Shown: in pieces, positions 1-8,612 of the stretch
Position numbering within the stretch: position 1 is the stretch's first letter
Layout: each line of letters begins with the position of its first letter
DNA from: CAZEKB01 sp964512225
GTDB lineage: Bacteria; Myxococcota_A; UBA796; UBA9615
Assembly (NCBI GenBank): GCA_964512225.1
Contig: CAZEKB010000004.1
Location: 62,001 to 126,000, forward strand
Direction: 5' to 3'
DNA length: 64,000 nt
Position numbers and translations under genes: made by a program
The notes under the pieces: generated by a model
The model's input: only the letters and a program-made list of their open reading frames with translations
What the model was told of the DNA's origin: nothing
Databases searched by the model: none

Positions 1-438
1 CGCCCACGCGAAGTGCTTCATGAAGCCCGCGGACGTGTAGGCGAGCGTCCACGTGAGGCGACAGCGCCCGTCGCCCAGGTCTTCGACCCGGTAGTCCTCG
101 ATGAGGGACTCGAGCGAGCTCGAGAGGTTCTTGTTGCTCCCGGTGAAGATGAACGCCATGCGCTCGCCGTCCTCCCAGGCGAGGAAGACCTCGTGGATCT
201 TCACCCCGAACATCAAGGTGGCGGTGCGCGTCGTCCCCACGCGGAACGGGCGGGGGCTGGTCCACTCGATGTTCTTGAACCCGGGGGCCCAGATCGGCCA
301 GCTGTTCTCGTCCGCGAAGATGGCGAAGAGGTCCCGCGGGGAGCAGTCGACGACGACGCTGTTGTCGTAGCGGACCTGGGCTTCGTCGAGGAACGACAGC
401 TCGACCTGCCGGACGGGGAAGACGGGCTCGGAGTTCAT
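1..438 (-). CDS. SRPBCC/START-like protein, cut by the window edge
   Basis: The start is the ATG at 438; the frame stays open for 146 codons to the left edge, so the C-terminus is missing. The early segment contains VDCSPRDLFAIFAD and a W-x-x-W element typical of SRPBCC (polyketide cyclase/START-like) folds, which form a hydrophobic ligand-binding cavity. Later residues alternate as beta strands (RVGTTRTATLMFG, RCRLTWTLAY), as the family does. No signal peptide is visible, so it is probably cytoplasmic. It begins 11 bases after the PilN-PilP gene ends, so the two may be co-transcribed. The ligand cannot be told from sequence. Confidence 0.72.
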   Translation of the reverse strand, partial: MNSEPVFPVRQVELSFLDEAQVRYDNSVVVDCSPRDLFAIFADENSWPIWAPGFKNIEWTSPRPFRVGTTRTATLMFGVKIHEVFLAWEDGERMAFIFTGSNKNLSSSLESLIEDYRVEDLGDGRCRLTWTLAYTSAGFMKHFAWA

Positions 439-449
439 GGGCCGGGACC

Positions 450-1358
450 TTAGCGCGTCCACCCGCCATCGGGGCCGTCCTCGGCCTGCAGCTCCATCGT
501 GAACGCGCGGGTGCGGACGGCGCCGGTCTCTTCGTCCACGAGGCGGTCCTCGGACAGCAGGATCATGTCCGGCAGGATCTGCGTGATCTTCGCTCGGCCG
601 TCCCCCACGACGGTCCCCACGATCGCGGGCCGACGCGAGCCCTCGGGGGTCCGGATCACGACCTTGCCGCCCCCGGCGGTCCCATCGGACTCGATCTCCA
701 CGAGCCGCAGGTCGCGCAGGGCGAACCGTCGCAGCGGGGGCAGCGACGTGCGCCGACGGATCCGCTGGTCCATGTCCACGGACAGGAACGGGTCCTGCCC
801 GGCCGGGGGCGGCACGTCGATGTCGCACGGGCTCCCGGGGTGGTCGGGGTGCTCCGCGAGGATCGTCGCCGAGATGGTGAACGACTGGAGGGTCTTGCTC
901 CCCCGCTTCTCACGCCTCACGGACCCGAGGCTCACGTCCTTCAAGCACGGCGTACTGCGCACCCCGTCGAGCGCCGCCGCGGCGTCCTCCGGCCGGGTCC
1001 CCTGCCCCTCGAGCTCGAGCCGGTTCGCGCGGATGTCCAGGCGGGTCCACCAGCCGCCCGGGGGCTTGGTGAGCGCGAGCGCGGCGGGCAGGACGGCGAC
1101 GACGTTGCCCCCCTCCGTGATCGACCGGGCGGCCGCGAGGCGCCGGTCCAGATCGGCCTCGATCGCGGCCCGAGCCGCGGGCGAGTCGCCCTCCGGGAGG
1201 ATCGCTCGCAGGTGACCGATCTCGGTGACGAGGGCGGCGTTGCCGTCCGCCAGGGCGCGGGCGCGCGGCCCCAGGAACGCCCCGTGGTACGCGGCCCCCA
1301 GGGCGAGCGTCGCGAGGATCCCCAGGAGAAACGCCAGGAGCTGAGCGCGGTCATCCAC
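450..1358 (-). CDS. Fused PilN-PilP type IV pilus assembly protein
   Basis: A 302-residue protein, GTG start at 1358. Residues 7-28 form one membrane segment (LLAFLLGILATLALGAAYHG), followed by a coiled stretch and a small alpha/beta region with TRLDIRANRLELEGQG. This matches the periplasmic part of PilN, the inner-membrane alignment-complex subunit. From about residue 190 the sequence switches to a PilP-like module: QDPFLSV, then LPPLRRFALRDLRLVEI, then a beta-rich domain ending RTRAFTMEL. PilN and PilP are normally separate genes with PilO between them; PilO is absent here. The start lies 39 bases from the divergent ligase. Fold assignment is by motif pattern only. Confidence 0.65.
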   Translation of the reverse strand: MDDRAQLLAFLLGILATLALGAAYHGAFLGPRARALADGNAALVTEIGHLRAILPEGDSPAARAAIEADLDRRLAAARSITEGGNVVAVLPAALALTKPPGGWWTRLDIRANRLELEGQGTRPEDAAAALDGVRSTPCLKDVSLGSVRREKRGSKTLQSFTISATILAEHPDHPGSPCDIDVPPPAGQDPFLSVDMDQRIRRRTSLPPLRRFALRDLRLVEIESDGTAGGGKVVIRTPEGSRRPAIVGTVVGDGRAKITQILPDMILLSEDRLVDEETGAVRTRAFTMELQAEDGPDGGWTR

Positions 1359-1397
1359 GAGGCGGCATCCTATCGTCGAGGAGAACCCGCGGCCGTC

Positions 1398-2468
1398 ATG
1401 GACCTTCCCCTGCTGCCCCCGCTGGCCCCCATGCTCGCCAAGGGGGCCAAGAAGATCCCCGTCGGGGACCACCTGCTGTACGAGCCCAAGTGGGACGGGT
1501 TCCGCGTGATCGTGTTCCGCGACGGCGACGAGCTCTACCTCCAGTCCCGGGACAAGAAGCCCCTGCTGCGCTACTTCCCCGAGCTCGAGGCCCCCCTGAA
1601 GGAGCGGCTGCCCGCGCGGTGCGTCGTGGACGGCGAGCTCGTGATCAAGACGGGCGACGTCCTGGACTTCGGCGCCCTGCAGCTGCGCCTGCACCCCGCG
1701 GCGTCGCGCGTCGCCAAGCTCGCCGCGGCGATGCCCGCGGCGGTGGTGCTGTGGGACCTGCTCGCGCTCGGCGACGAGGACCTCACCGGCGTCGCCTTCG
1801 AGCAGCGACGGTCGCTGCTGGAGGACCTCCTCGGGCACGCCTCCGCGCCGGTCCACCTCACGCCCATCACCGAGGACGCGGCCGTGGCGAGGGACTGGTT
1901 CGAGCGCTTCGAGGGGGCGGGGCTCGACGGCATCATCGCCAAGCCGAAGGGCGACCCCTACGCCCCGGGCAAGCGGACGATGGTGAAGGTGAAGCACGAC
2001 CGCACCGTCGACTGCGTCCTCGCGGGCTTCCGCTGGCACAAGAACGGGCCCGGGACGCTGCTCGGCTCGATGATCCTGGGCCTGTACGACGACGACGGTC
2101 GCCTCCATCAGCTCGGCGTCGCCGCGTCCTTCACGGCCGCCAGGCGCGAGCAGCTGGTGGGCGAGCTGGCCCCTCTGCGCGAGGGGGCCCTGGAGCACCA
2201 CCCCTGGGCGAGCTGGGCGTCCTCGAGGGAGGGCGGCGAGCGGCGGCCGGGGGTCCACAGCCGCTGGAACGCGGGCCGGGACCTGTCGTGGGAGCCGCTG
2301 CGCATCGAGCGGGTGGTGGAAGTCGGGTGCAACCAGGTCACCGGGGGCCGGTTCCGTCACCCGGCCCACTTCAAGCGCTTCCGCCCGGACAAGAGGCCCG
2401 CCGAGTGCACGTTCGAGCAGCTCGACGTCACCGCCCCCTACGAGCTGAAGCGCATCTTCGCCACGTGA
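1398..2468 (+). CDS. ATP-dependent DNA ligase (LigC/LigD-ligase type)
   Basis: A 356-residue ligase, ATG at 1398. Motif I, KWDGFR, starts at Lys31, the residue adenylated by ATP. Further motifs visible are VVDGELV (motif III), the DGIIAK motif IV, and MVKVKHDRTVDCV (motif V), followed by an OB-fold with FRHPAHFKRFRPDK. The length fits a stand-alone adenylation plus OB-fold ligase of the LigC kind, used in repair or end joining; there is no adjacent Ku or LigD polymerase gene. The longer upstream reading frame is an overlap with the antisense PilN-PilP gene. The ATG start places motif I at the family's usual distance from the N-terminus. Confidence 0.85.
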   Translation: MDLPLLPPLAPMLAKGAKKIPVGDHLLYEPKWDGFRVIVFRDGDELYLQSRDKKPLLRYFPELEAPLKERLPARCVVDGELVIKTGDVLDFGALQLRLHPAASRVAKLAAAMPAAVVLWDLLALGDEDLTGVAFEQRRSLLEDLLGHASAPVHLTPITEDAAVARDWFERFEGAGLDGIIAKPKGDPYAPGKRTMVKVKHDRTVDCVLAGFRWHKNGPGTLLGSMILGLYDDDGRLHQLGVAASFTAARREQLVGELAPLREGALEHHPWASWASSREGGERRPGVHSRWNAGRDLSWEPLRIERVVEVGCNQVTGGRFRHPAHFKRFRPDKRPAECTFEQLDVTAPYELKRIFAT

Positions 2469-2675
2469 CTACAGCGAGCGCGTGAGCCGGTCGAGCGCGC
2501 CGGGCTCGCCCAGATCCGAGAGCATCGCCCCGAGCTCCGCCCGGTGCCCTCCGCGCCACTCGAGGTCCTCCAGGGACTCCCGCAGAGGCACGTCCTCCCG
2601 CAGCGTCGCCAGGGTGCGGTAGAGCAGCGCCTCGTCGCGCTCGGCCTCGAGGTTCGCCGAGAGGCCGGCCGCGCG
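2469..2675 (-). pseudogene. 3' end of an unrecognised gene, truncated at a junction
   Basis: The last 60 to 65 codons of a minus-strand gene end in TAG at 2469-2471, directly abutting the ligase stop codon. The peptide (ANLEAERDEALLYRTLATLR through GALDRLTRSL) has a natural, helical, Leu/Glu-rich composition like HEAT or TPR-type helices. Upstream of about 2675 this reading frame becomes the antisense of the PilT-like fragment and loses natural composition. The gene therefore lacks its start and most of its body. No family can be assigned. It is either a genuine rearrangement scar or an assembly join. Confidence 0.5.
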
Positions 2676-3233
2676 GACCCCATCGAGTACCTCTTCGAGG
2701 ACCGGCGGTCGTTCGTGATCCAGCGCGAGGTCGGCGCCCACACGCCGTCGTTCGGGGCGGGCGTGAAGGCCGCGCTGCGCGAGAACCTCGACGTGATCTT
2801 CGTGGGCGAGATGCGGGACCTCGATACGATCGAGCAGGTGCTCCGGGCGGCCGAGATGGGCCACCTCGTGATCAGCACGCTGCACGCGGACGACGCCCTG
2901 AGCGCCATCACCCGCATCATCGGGTCTTTCCCCCCCAACGAGCAGCCGCGGATCCGCCAGAGCCTCGCCGGGACGCTGTCGGGGGTCGTGTTCCAGCGGC
3001 TCCTGCCGTCCGCCAGCGGCGGCCGAACGCCGTGCGTCGAGACCCTGTGGCCCACGACCGCCGTGCGCACGATCATTCGCGCCGGCGACCTCGGGAAGCT
3101 CGGGACGTACCTCGGCAGCGCGAGCGGCGGCCTCAGCTACCGCGAGTGCCTGAAGCGGCTGTCTTCGGCGAACGTGATCACGCGCGAAGTGGCCGAGCAC
3201 GAAGAAGCGCGGCTCCGCGCGATCGGCGCCTGA
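2676..3233 (+). pseudogene. PilT/PilU-type pilus retraction ATPase, C-terminal half only
   Basis: About 185 codons of a twitching-motility ATPase, from DPIEYLF to the stop at 3231-3233. Present are the REVG element, the Walker B region DVIFVGEMRD, the His box (ISTLHADDALSAITRII) and the family's C-terminal helices. The N-terminal domain and Walker A loop are missing. The roughly 44 codons in frame before DPIEYL are the antisense of a different gene and unlike PilT. As it stands it could not bind ATP. Family identity is clear; whether the break is biological or from assembly is not. Confidence 0.75.
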
Positions 3234-3239
3234 CCCGTC

Positions 3240-4820
3240 CTACTCGGCGGGCTCCTCCGCCGGTCCCTCTTGCCCGACCTCCTCCGGCGCCTCCGGCGGC
3301 GCGGGAGCGAGCGTCGTCACGGGCGCGGTCGGCAGCTCCCCCGCCGGAGCGAGGGGCGAGGCGGGCACGTCCCCCCCGTCGGCGGCCGTGAAGTCGACGA
3401 CCGCCATGAACAGCCGTCGCAGGCCGTCGCGCACGTTCGCCGTGGAGATCCGCTCCTTGTGCCCGTGCATCGTCGCGAGGTCGTCGCCGCCGACGTCGAA
3501 GGGCTCGATGCCGTACGCGTGCACGCCCTCGCCCCGGAAGAAGATCGAGTCCGTGAAGCCGACGGACACGATCGGGCCCGCCACCGCGTCCGCGCGACCC
3601 TGGGTCATCGACCGCGCCAGCACGCCGTAGAAGGGGTCGTCGTAGGGGCTGCCCGCGCCGGGGTAGGCCTGGATGACCTCGAAGCCGATCCACGGCTGGT
3701 CGACGAACAGCGCCCGAATCTCCTCCAGCACCGCCAGGGGGTCGGTCCCGGGCTGGATGCGGCAGTCGAGCAGGGCGGACACCTCGCCGGGCACCACGTT
3801 CGGCTTGTTCGCGCCCGCGAGGCCCGTCACGTGCACGGTGTTCGTGATCATCGCGGCGGTGGCGGGGTTCGCCATGAGCTTGCCCTCGAGCAGGGAGCGG
3901 ACGGCGGCGGGGCGGATCAGCACGTCGCGCTCGAGCCCGGAGCGCGGCTCCCCGACGCGATAGAAGAGCTCCGCCAGCGCCGGGTGGTACTCGGGCTCTG
4001 GCTGCCACGACTCGCGCAGGTGCTGGAGAGCGTCCAGCAGCCGGTTCGGGGCCTCGTCGGGGCGGGGCGTGGACCCGTGGCCCGGGTCGCCCGTCGCCGT
4101 CATGCGCAGCCAGAGCGTGCCCTTCTCGGCGACGGAGATGGCGTAGACGGTCTGGTCGTCGAAGAAGACCCCGCGGACGCCGAGGCCCCCCTCGTTGACC
4201 ATGTGCGAGCAGCCGATGGAGTCCCAGTGCTCCTCGATGATCATCCGCGCGCCCTGGTTGTGGACCTCCTCGTCGGCGACGGCCAGGAGCACGACGTCGC
4301 GCCGCAGGGGGACGCCCAGCCGCTTGAGCCAGACCATCGTCAGGAGCTCGACGGCGCCCATCCCCTTCATGTCGAGCGCGCCGCGGCCCCACAGGATGCC
4401 GTCCGCGTCGACGACGCCCGAGAGCGGGCCCTTGCCCTCGTCCCACCCGTCGGCCTCCCAGGGGACGACGTCGATGTGCGAGAGCAGGCACAGGGGCGGT
4501 TCTTGCCCGACGCCTTCGAGGCGTGCTACCAGCGACCCGCGGCCCGGTTCGAACTCGTGGACCTCCGACTCGATGCCCTCGGCGGTGAGGATGCGGGCGA
4601 GGTACTCGGCCCCCCGCGACTCGCCCCCGGGCGGGTTCCGGGTGTCGGTCTGCAGGTAGCCGGCGAGCACGGCCGTGGCCTCGGCGCCCGCGGCCTCCCA
4701 GTCGACGGCGGCGTGCCAGTCGGCGCGGGCGGCGGGGAGGGCCGTGTCCGGGGGGCGGTGCACCGGGCCGCAGCCGAGGGCGGTGACGACGACGACGAGC
4801 GAGAGGAGCGAACGAGTCAT
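3240..4820 (-). CDS. M20-family metallopeptidase lipoprotein
   Basis: A 526-residue protein. The ATG at 4820 is preferred over an upstream GTG at 4829 because AGGAAG lies 8 bases before it. The N-terminus is a lipoprotein signal with ALGC. Metal-site motifs of the M20/M25/M40 family follow in order: LLSHIDVVP, GRGALDMKG, ADEE and DPGHGS, matching carboxypeptidase S-like dipeptidases. This points to a zinc peptidase trimming peptides outside the cytoplasmic membrane. The C-terminus ends in a low-complexity Pro/Glu/Ala tail. It is divergent from mutM, with 23 bases between starts. Confidence 0.85.
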   Translation of the reverse strand: MTRSLLSLVVVVTALGCGPVHRPPDTALPAARADWHAAVDWEAAGAEATAVLAGYLQTDTRNPPGGESRGAEYLARILTAEGIESEVHEFEPGRGSLVARLEGVGQEPPLCLLSHIDVVPWEADGWDEGKGPLSGVVDADGILWGRGALDMKGMGAVELLTMVWLKRLGVPLRRDVVLLAVADEEVHNQGARMIIEEHWDSIGCSHMVNEGGLGVRGVFFDDQTVYAISVAEKGTLWLRMTATGDPGHGSTPRPDEAPNRLLDALQHLRESWQPEPEYHPALAELFYRVGEPRSGLERDVLIRPAAVRSLLEGKLMANPATAAMITNTVHVTGLAGANKPNVVPGEVSALLDCRIQPGTDPLAVLEEIRALFVDQPWIGFEVIQAYPGAGSPYDDPFYGVLARSMTQGRADAVAGPIVSVGFTDSIFFRGEGVHAYGIEPFDVGGDDLATMHGHKERISTANVRDGLRRLFMAVVDFTAADGGDVPASPLAPAGELPTAPVTTLAPAPPEAPEEVGQEGPAEEPAE

Positions 4821-4843
4821 GAGCAGCACTTCCTGGGGGAACC

Positions 4844-5677
4844 ATGCCTGAGCTCGCCGAGGTCGAACACGCCCGCCGACTGCTCGATCGCCTCGCCCGG
4901 GGGCGGCGGATCGTGGAGGCCTGGTGCGCGGACGACGAGATCGTGGTGGAGGACTCGCCGGCGGCCGTCGTGCAGGCGCTCGAGGGCGCGACCGTCGCGG
5001 GGGCCCACCGCTGGGGGAAGCAGCTCTGGCTCGCGCTGGAGGGGGGCCCGTCGCTGTGCCTGCACTTCGGCATGACCGGCGGCATCCGCACCCCCGGCGA
5101 CGATCCGCTGCACCTCGAGAACGCCGCCGCCGAGGTCGATCGGACGTGGCCGCCCCGCTTCTGCAAGCTGCACGTGGCGCTCGACGACGGCGCGCGGATC
5201 GGCTTCGTGAACGCCCGTCGCCTCGGGCGCGTGCGCCTGCGCGACGACCCCCGGAACCAGCCCCCGATCAACAAGCTCGGGTTCGACCCCCTCCTGGCGT
5301 TGCCGGAGCGGAAGGAGTTCGCCGCGCTCGTGAAGCGCCGGAAGATCCCGATCAAGGCGCTCCTGCTCGACCAGAAGTTCGCCGCGGGGGTCGGCAACTG
5401 GATCGCCGACGAGGTCCTGTACCAGGCCCGGATCCGACCTCGGCGGCGCGCGCACCGGCTCCGCCTCTACGAGATCGAGGCCGTGCGGGAGGCGATGTCC
5501 TCGATCGTCCGGACGGCGGTGGCGGTCGACGCGCGCAAGGACGCGTTCCCCCCGGAGTGGCTCTTCCACCGCCGATGGGGCAAGCAGAAGGACGCCGTCA
5601 CTCACGACGGGCACGCGATCCGGCACGACGACATCGCGGGTCGAACGACCGCCTGGGTCCCCACCGTGCAGCGGTGA
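4844..5677 (+). CDS. mutM: Formamidopyrimidine-DNA glycosylase, zinc-less type
   Basis: A 277-residue base-excision repair enzyme. The start MPELAEVE gives the catalytic Pro2 and Glu3 after Met removal. The helix-two-turn-helix region appears as LLLDQKFAAGVGNWIADEVLY, the usual DNA-binding and lesion-recognition element. The C-terminal Cys4 zinc finger of classical Fpg is absent: this region contains no cysteines and ends in GRTTAWVPTVQ. That ending resembles the zinc-less finger of plant and fungal Fpg homologues (GRTTAYVP). The expected role is removing oxidised purines such as 8-oxoguanine or its further oxidation products. The choice of MutM over Nei rests on the MPEL start. Confidence 0.88.
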   Translation: MPELAEVEHARRLLDRLARGRRIVEAWCADDEIVVEDSPAAVVQALEGATVAGAHRWGKQLWLALEGGPSLCLHFGMTGGIRTPGDDPLHLENAAAEVDRTWPPRFCKLHVALDDGARIGFVNARRLGRVRLRDDPRNQPPINKLGFDPLLALPERKEFAALVKRRKIPIKALLLDQKFAAGVGNWIADEVLYQARIRPRRRAHRLRLYEIEAVREAMSSIVRTAVAVDARKDAFPPEWLFHRRWGKQKDAVTHDGHAIRHDDIAGRTTAWVPTVQR

Positions 5678-5695
5678 GTTCCCTATAGTCGCCAG

Positions 5696-7351
5696 GTGAC
5701 GGACGCTCCACAGCAGCGGTCGGGAGACGGCCGCGGGAAGCCGCGGCGACGACGGCGACGACGCGGAGGCGGGGCGAAGAAGCCCACCACCGCCGCCCTC
5801 GAGGCCCCCCGGATCCGCACCGACGCGCCGGTGGACGCGCCGCTCACGCCGGTCGAAGCGGCGACGATGCGGGAGCACCTGCGGCTCCTGCAGAAGCACA
5901 AGAAGCTGCTCGGGATCGCCCTGAACGCGAAGGAAGACCTGCTCATCAACGGCGCGGCCGAGCCGGAGCACCGGGGGATCTGCCTGCACCTCCTGGGCAA
6001 GGTCGACCGCGCGGCCGTCTCCCGGGCCCTGGAGCGCATGCCGGATCCGGCCGCCCGGTCGCGGCTGCTGGCGGGGGTCGTCCGCTTCTCGGACGACCAG
6101 GGGATCCTCCTGCAGTGGCTGGAGAGCCTCACCGACTCGGCGTCGCGCGCGGCCGCGGCCGGGGCGCTGTCTCTGGCGCTGGACCGGCTGGACTGGGAGT
6201 CGATGTCGGCGGCCCGGATGGAGCGCCTGCTCGAGGTCCTCGCGGCCGTCTTCCAGGAGCCTCACGAGCGCGCGGACGTCGTCTTCGCGCTGTTCCACAG
6301 CCCGAGCTTCCGGACGGTGTTCGAAGCCGCGGTGGAGCGCCTGCCCCGGCCCCTGGCCGCGATCTTCGAGCCCCTGCGGGCCGCCTACGAGACGATCGTG
6401 GAGGGCCGGAGCGGCCACTCCCCCGGGCTGGTGCGCAAGGGCACGAGCATGCTCCTCTCGGCCCCGGACGCGGCCCTCTGCGCGCGCCCGCGAACCGTCC
6501 GCGTGAGGCTGCTGCGCGCCGCCCTGGACGCGCCCCCCTCGGACGCCGACGCGGACCGCGCGGCGGGCGCGCTCCTCGAGAGCCTCGCGGGCGACGCGGA
6601 CCTGTACCGCTCGCTCGCCCTGGAGCGGATCGGCGAGCTGCTCCGTCGCCACCAGGACCAGCGCGCCCAGTGGCACCTGCGTCGCCTGCTCGGCGCCCAG
6701 CCCGACTGCGCCGAGGCCAAGAACCTCACGCTCGCGCTGCGGGCTCCGCGCGTAGGTCGGATCGTGCTCGGCGGCCCCGAGGACTGGCGCCCGAGGCCGG
6801 GCAAGCCCCCCCGCCCGAAGGCGGGCAAGGGCCTCCAGCTCGGGTGGTGGCTGGACGCCGGGCGCGTGGTCCTCGTCCGGGTCGGCGGGGACCCCGCGAA
6901 GGTGAAGGCGGAGGCGGCCCTGCACCGCAAGCTGCCGATCGCGGGCCTGGCCCCCCTGCTGGCCGCGGGCACGGAGGGCAAACCCTGGCTGGCGTTCGCG
7001 GACGTCGGACGCCCCCTCGACGAGGCCCTGGCCCGGGGTCCTCTCCCCCACGCCTGCGCGGTCGCGGCGGCCGGGCTCCGCATCCTCGGGTCGCTCGCGC
7101 TCGCCGGGATCCAGCTGCCCGACGCCCGCCCGCGCCGGTTCCTGCTCGGTCCCGGCCGCCTGCAGCTGCAGGACCTCTCCGGCGCCTCCGACGCCCCCGA
7201 GGGTCGGCACGACGTCCCCGGGGGCCAGGCCGCGGGCTGGACCCGAGACATCCTGCGCGGCGCCGACGTCCCGACCCGGGTCGTCCGCGCGCTCGGTCGT
7301 AGAAAGGGCGGCGCCCGCGCGCTGCTCGCAGAACTCGAAGCCTCCCTCTGA
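5696..7351 (+). CDS. Unrecognised protein with a degenerate kinase-like C-terminus
   Basis: A 551-residue protein, GTG start. It opens with a basic Arg/Gly stretch (residues 9-30), continues with Ala/Leu-rich helices resembling repeats (about 50-350), and ends in a region that reads like a protein kinase without its catalytic residues. There, VVLVRVGGDPAKVKAEAALH (about 390-410) sits where the kinase Lys and Glu would be, IAGLAPLLAAG resembles the strand-4/5 region, and LQLQDLS (about 489) lies at the DFG position. No HRD motif is seen. It begins 18 bases after mutM. The pseudokinase reading is inference; no function is assigned. Confidence 0.6.
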   Translation: MTDAPQQRSGDGRGKPRRRRRRRGGGAKKPTTAALEAPRIRTDAPVDAPLTPVEAATMREHLRLLQKHKKLLGIALNAKEDLLINGAAEPEHRGICLHLLGKVDRAAVSRALERMPDPAARSRLLAGVVRFSDDQGILLQWLESLTDSASRAAAAGALSLALDRLDWESMSAARMERLLEVLAAVFQEPHERADVVFALFHSPSFRTVFEAAVERLPRPLAAIFEPLRAAYETIVEGRSGHSPGLVRKGTSMLLSAPDAALCARPRTVRVRLLRAALDAPPSDADADRAAGALLESLAGDADLYRSLALERIGELLRRHQDQRAQWHLRRLLGAQPDCAEAKNLTLALRAPRVGRIVLGGPEDWRPRPGKPPRPKAGKGLQLGWWLDAGRVVLVRVGGDPAKVKAEAALHRKLPIAGLAPLLAAGTEGKPWLAFADVGRPLDEALARGPLPHACAVAAAGLRILGSLALAGIQLPDARPRRFLLGPGRLQLQDLSGASDAPEGRHDVPGGQAAGWTRDILRGADVPTRVVRALGRRKGGARALLAELEASL

Positions 7352-7362
7352 CCGGAGCCCAC

Positions 7363-8040
7363 ATGTCTCTTCGCCCCCTCCTCTTCGTCCTCGCCCTCGC
7401 CCTCGTGCCCGCCCCCGCCGCGGCCGGGGATCGCGCGTCGGACCTGCAGCACGAGATCGTCGACGTCGTCGCCGCCGCGCGGGAGGAGCTGCACGCCCTC
7501 GACGAGCTCCTCGACGCCGCGGACTCCCGCTCGGTCCAAAAGGAGCTCCGCCGCAAGGCCGCGCGGATCGACGAGCTGCTCGCGGAGATCCCGAGGCTCT
7601 CGGCGCGTCTGGAGCGGGCCTCCGGCCACTCGATCTCCACCTCGGCGGGCGTCGGCGTGTCCGTGGGCGGGCTCGGCGGAGAGGTCGTGGTCGTCGTGGA
7701 CGACTCGGGCCCCGCGCCGGTGGTGGTGGTCGACGAGCACCCCGACGCATCGCCGCGCGCGTGCAGCCCCGGCGACTTCGCGGGCGTGCTGAGCGCCGTG
7801 GAGAAGGAGAGCTTCAGCAGCGGCAAGCTCGAGCGGCTCGAGGACGCGACCGTCGACCGCTGGTACACGTCGGCCCAGGTCCGGCGGATGCTGGACCTGT
7901 TCAGCTTCGACAACGACAAGGTCGAGGCCGCCGTCGTCATGCACCCCCGCGTCGTGGACATGGAGAACTGGTTCCGGGTGCACGACGCCTTCACGTTCGA
8001 CTCGAGCAAGGACGAGCTGCGCAAGCGCGTCGGACGCTGA
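7363..8040 (+). CDS. Secreted DUF4476-domain protein
   Basis: A 225-residue protein with a clear signal peptide ending near APAAAG (residue 22). A helical segment follows (about 25-85), then a Val/Gly-rich linker with repeated valines (VVVVVDD, VVVVDE). The last 90 residues (CSPGDFAGVLSAVEKESFSS through FTFDSSKDELRK) match the DUF4476 pattern of paired short helices, in which conserved FDxxK-type elements recur. The domain's biochemical role is unknown; it is common in exported proteins of Bacteroidetes and Myxococcota. It begins 11 bases after the previous gene and is likely co-transcribed with it. Confidence 0.75.
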   Translation: MSLRPLLFVLALALVPAPAAAGDRASDLQHEIVDVVAAAREELHALDELLDAADSRSVQKELRRKAARIDELLAEIPRLSARLERASGHSISTSAGVGVSVGGLGGEVVVVVDDSGPAPVVVVDEHPDASPRACSPGDFAGVLSAVEKESFSSGKLERLEDATVDRWYTSAQVRRMLDLFSFDNDKVEAAVVMHPRVVDMENWFRVHDAFTFDSSKDELRKRVGR

Positions 8041-8138
8041 AGCGGCGCACTCCCGGGGGCCGCGAAGCGGGCGCAGCGCTGCTACTGTGCCGCCTCCGCG
8101 CCGCAGCTGATTGCGAGCAGCGCCACCCGGAGATCACC

Positions 8139-8612
8139 ATGTTCGACAGACTCGCCCGCCGCTTCAACGACGCCTTCCCCGCCGACTCCGCCGACGCTCA
8201 CTGCGACGGCCCGTGCGGTGTCTACGACCCGGCGTCCGCCCGCATCGCCGCGGAGGCCGTCCGCTCGATGACGAAGAAGCTGGTCGCCCTGCCCATCCCG
8301 GACGCCGGCGACGACGCAGCGCTCATCGCCTACAACAACACCTTCTCGCGCTTCGTGGCCATCAAGGAGGAGCAGGCCCACCTCGCCAAGAGCGAGCTGC
8401 TCGTCCTGTGGACGGACTACTTCAAGCCCCACCACCTCGACGCGTACCCCGATCTGCACGACGTCTTCTGGAAGGCCGCGAAGCTCTGCTCCGCCTGCAA
8501 GGTCGAGGTGTCCCCCGATCACGCCGACGAGCTGATGGCCGCCATCGAGAACATCCACAACATCTTCTGGGCCACCAAGGGCCGCACGGTGGAGTGGTAC
8601 ACCGCGAGCTGA
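8139..8612 (+). CDS. sodN: Nickel superoxide dismutase
   Basis: A 157-residue precursor that dismutates superoxide. The nickel hook HCDGPCGVYDP starts at residue 21, so a 20-residue propeptide must be cut off to expose the N-terminal His1 that binds Ni with Cys2 and Cys6. The remaining sequence is the four-helix bundle of the family (ARIAAEAVRSM, FVAIKEEQAHLAKSELLVLW, IENIHNIFWATKG). The hook normally reads HCDLPCG; Leu4 is Gly here. The length agrees with NiSODs. The next gene overlaps it and encodes the matching protease. Location is probably cytoplasmic, since no signal peptide is seen. Confidence 0.93.
   Translation: MFDRLARRFNDAFPADSADAHCDGPCGVYDPASARIAAEAVRSMTKKLVALPIPDAGDDAALIAYNNTFSRFVAIKEEQAHLAKSELLVLWTDYFKPHHLDAYPDLHDVFWKAAKLCSACKVEVSPDHADELMAAIENIHNIFWATKGRTVEWYTAS

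Noticed and set aside
2676..3200. Extension of the minus-strand unknown gene through this region
   Set aside because: The extension is antisense of the PilT fragment and loses natural composition at the junction, so only the part to about 2675 was kept.
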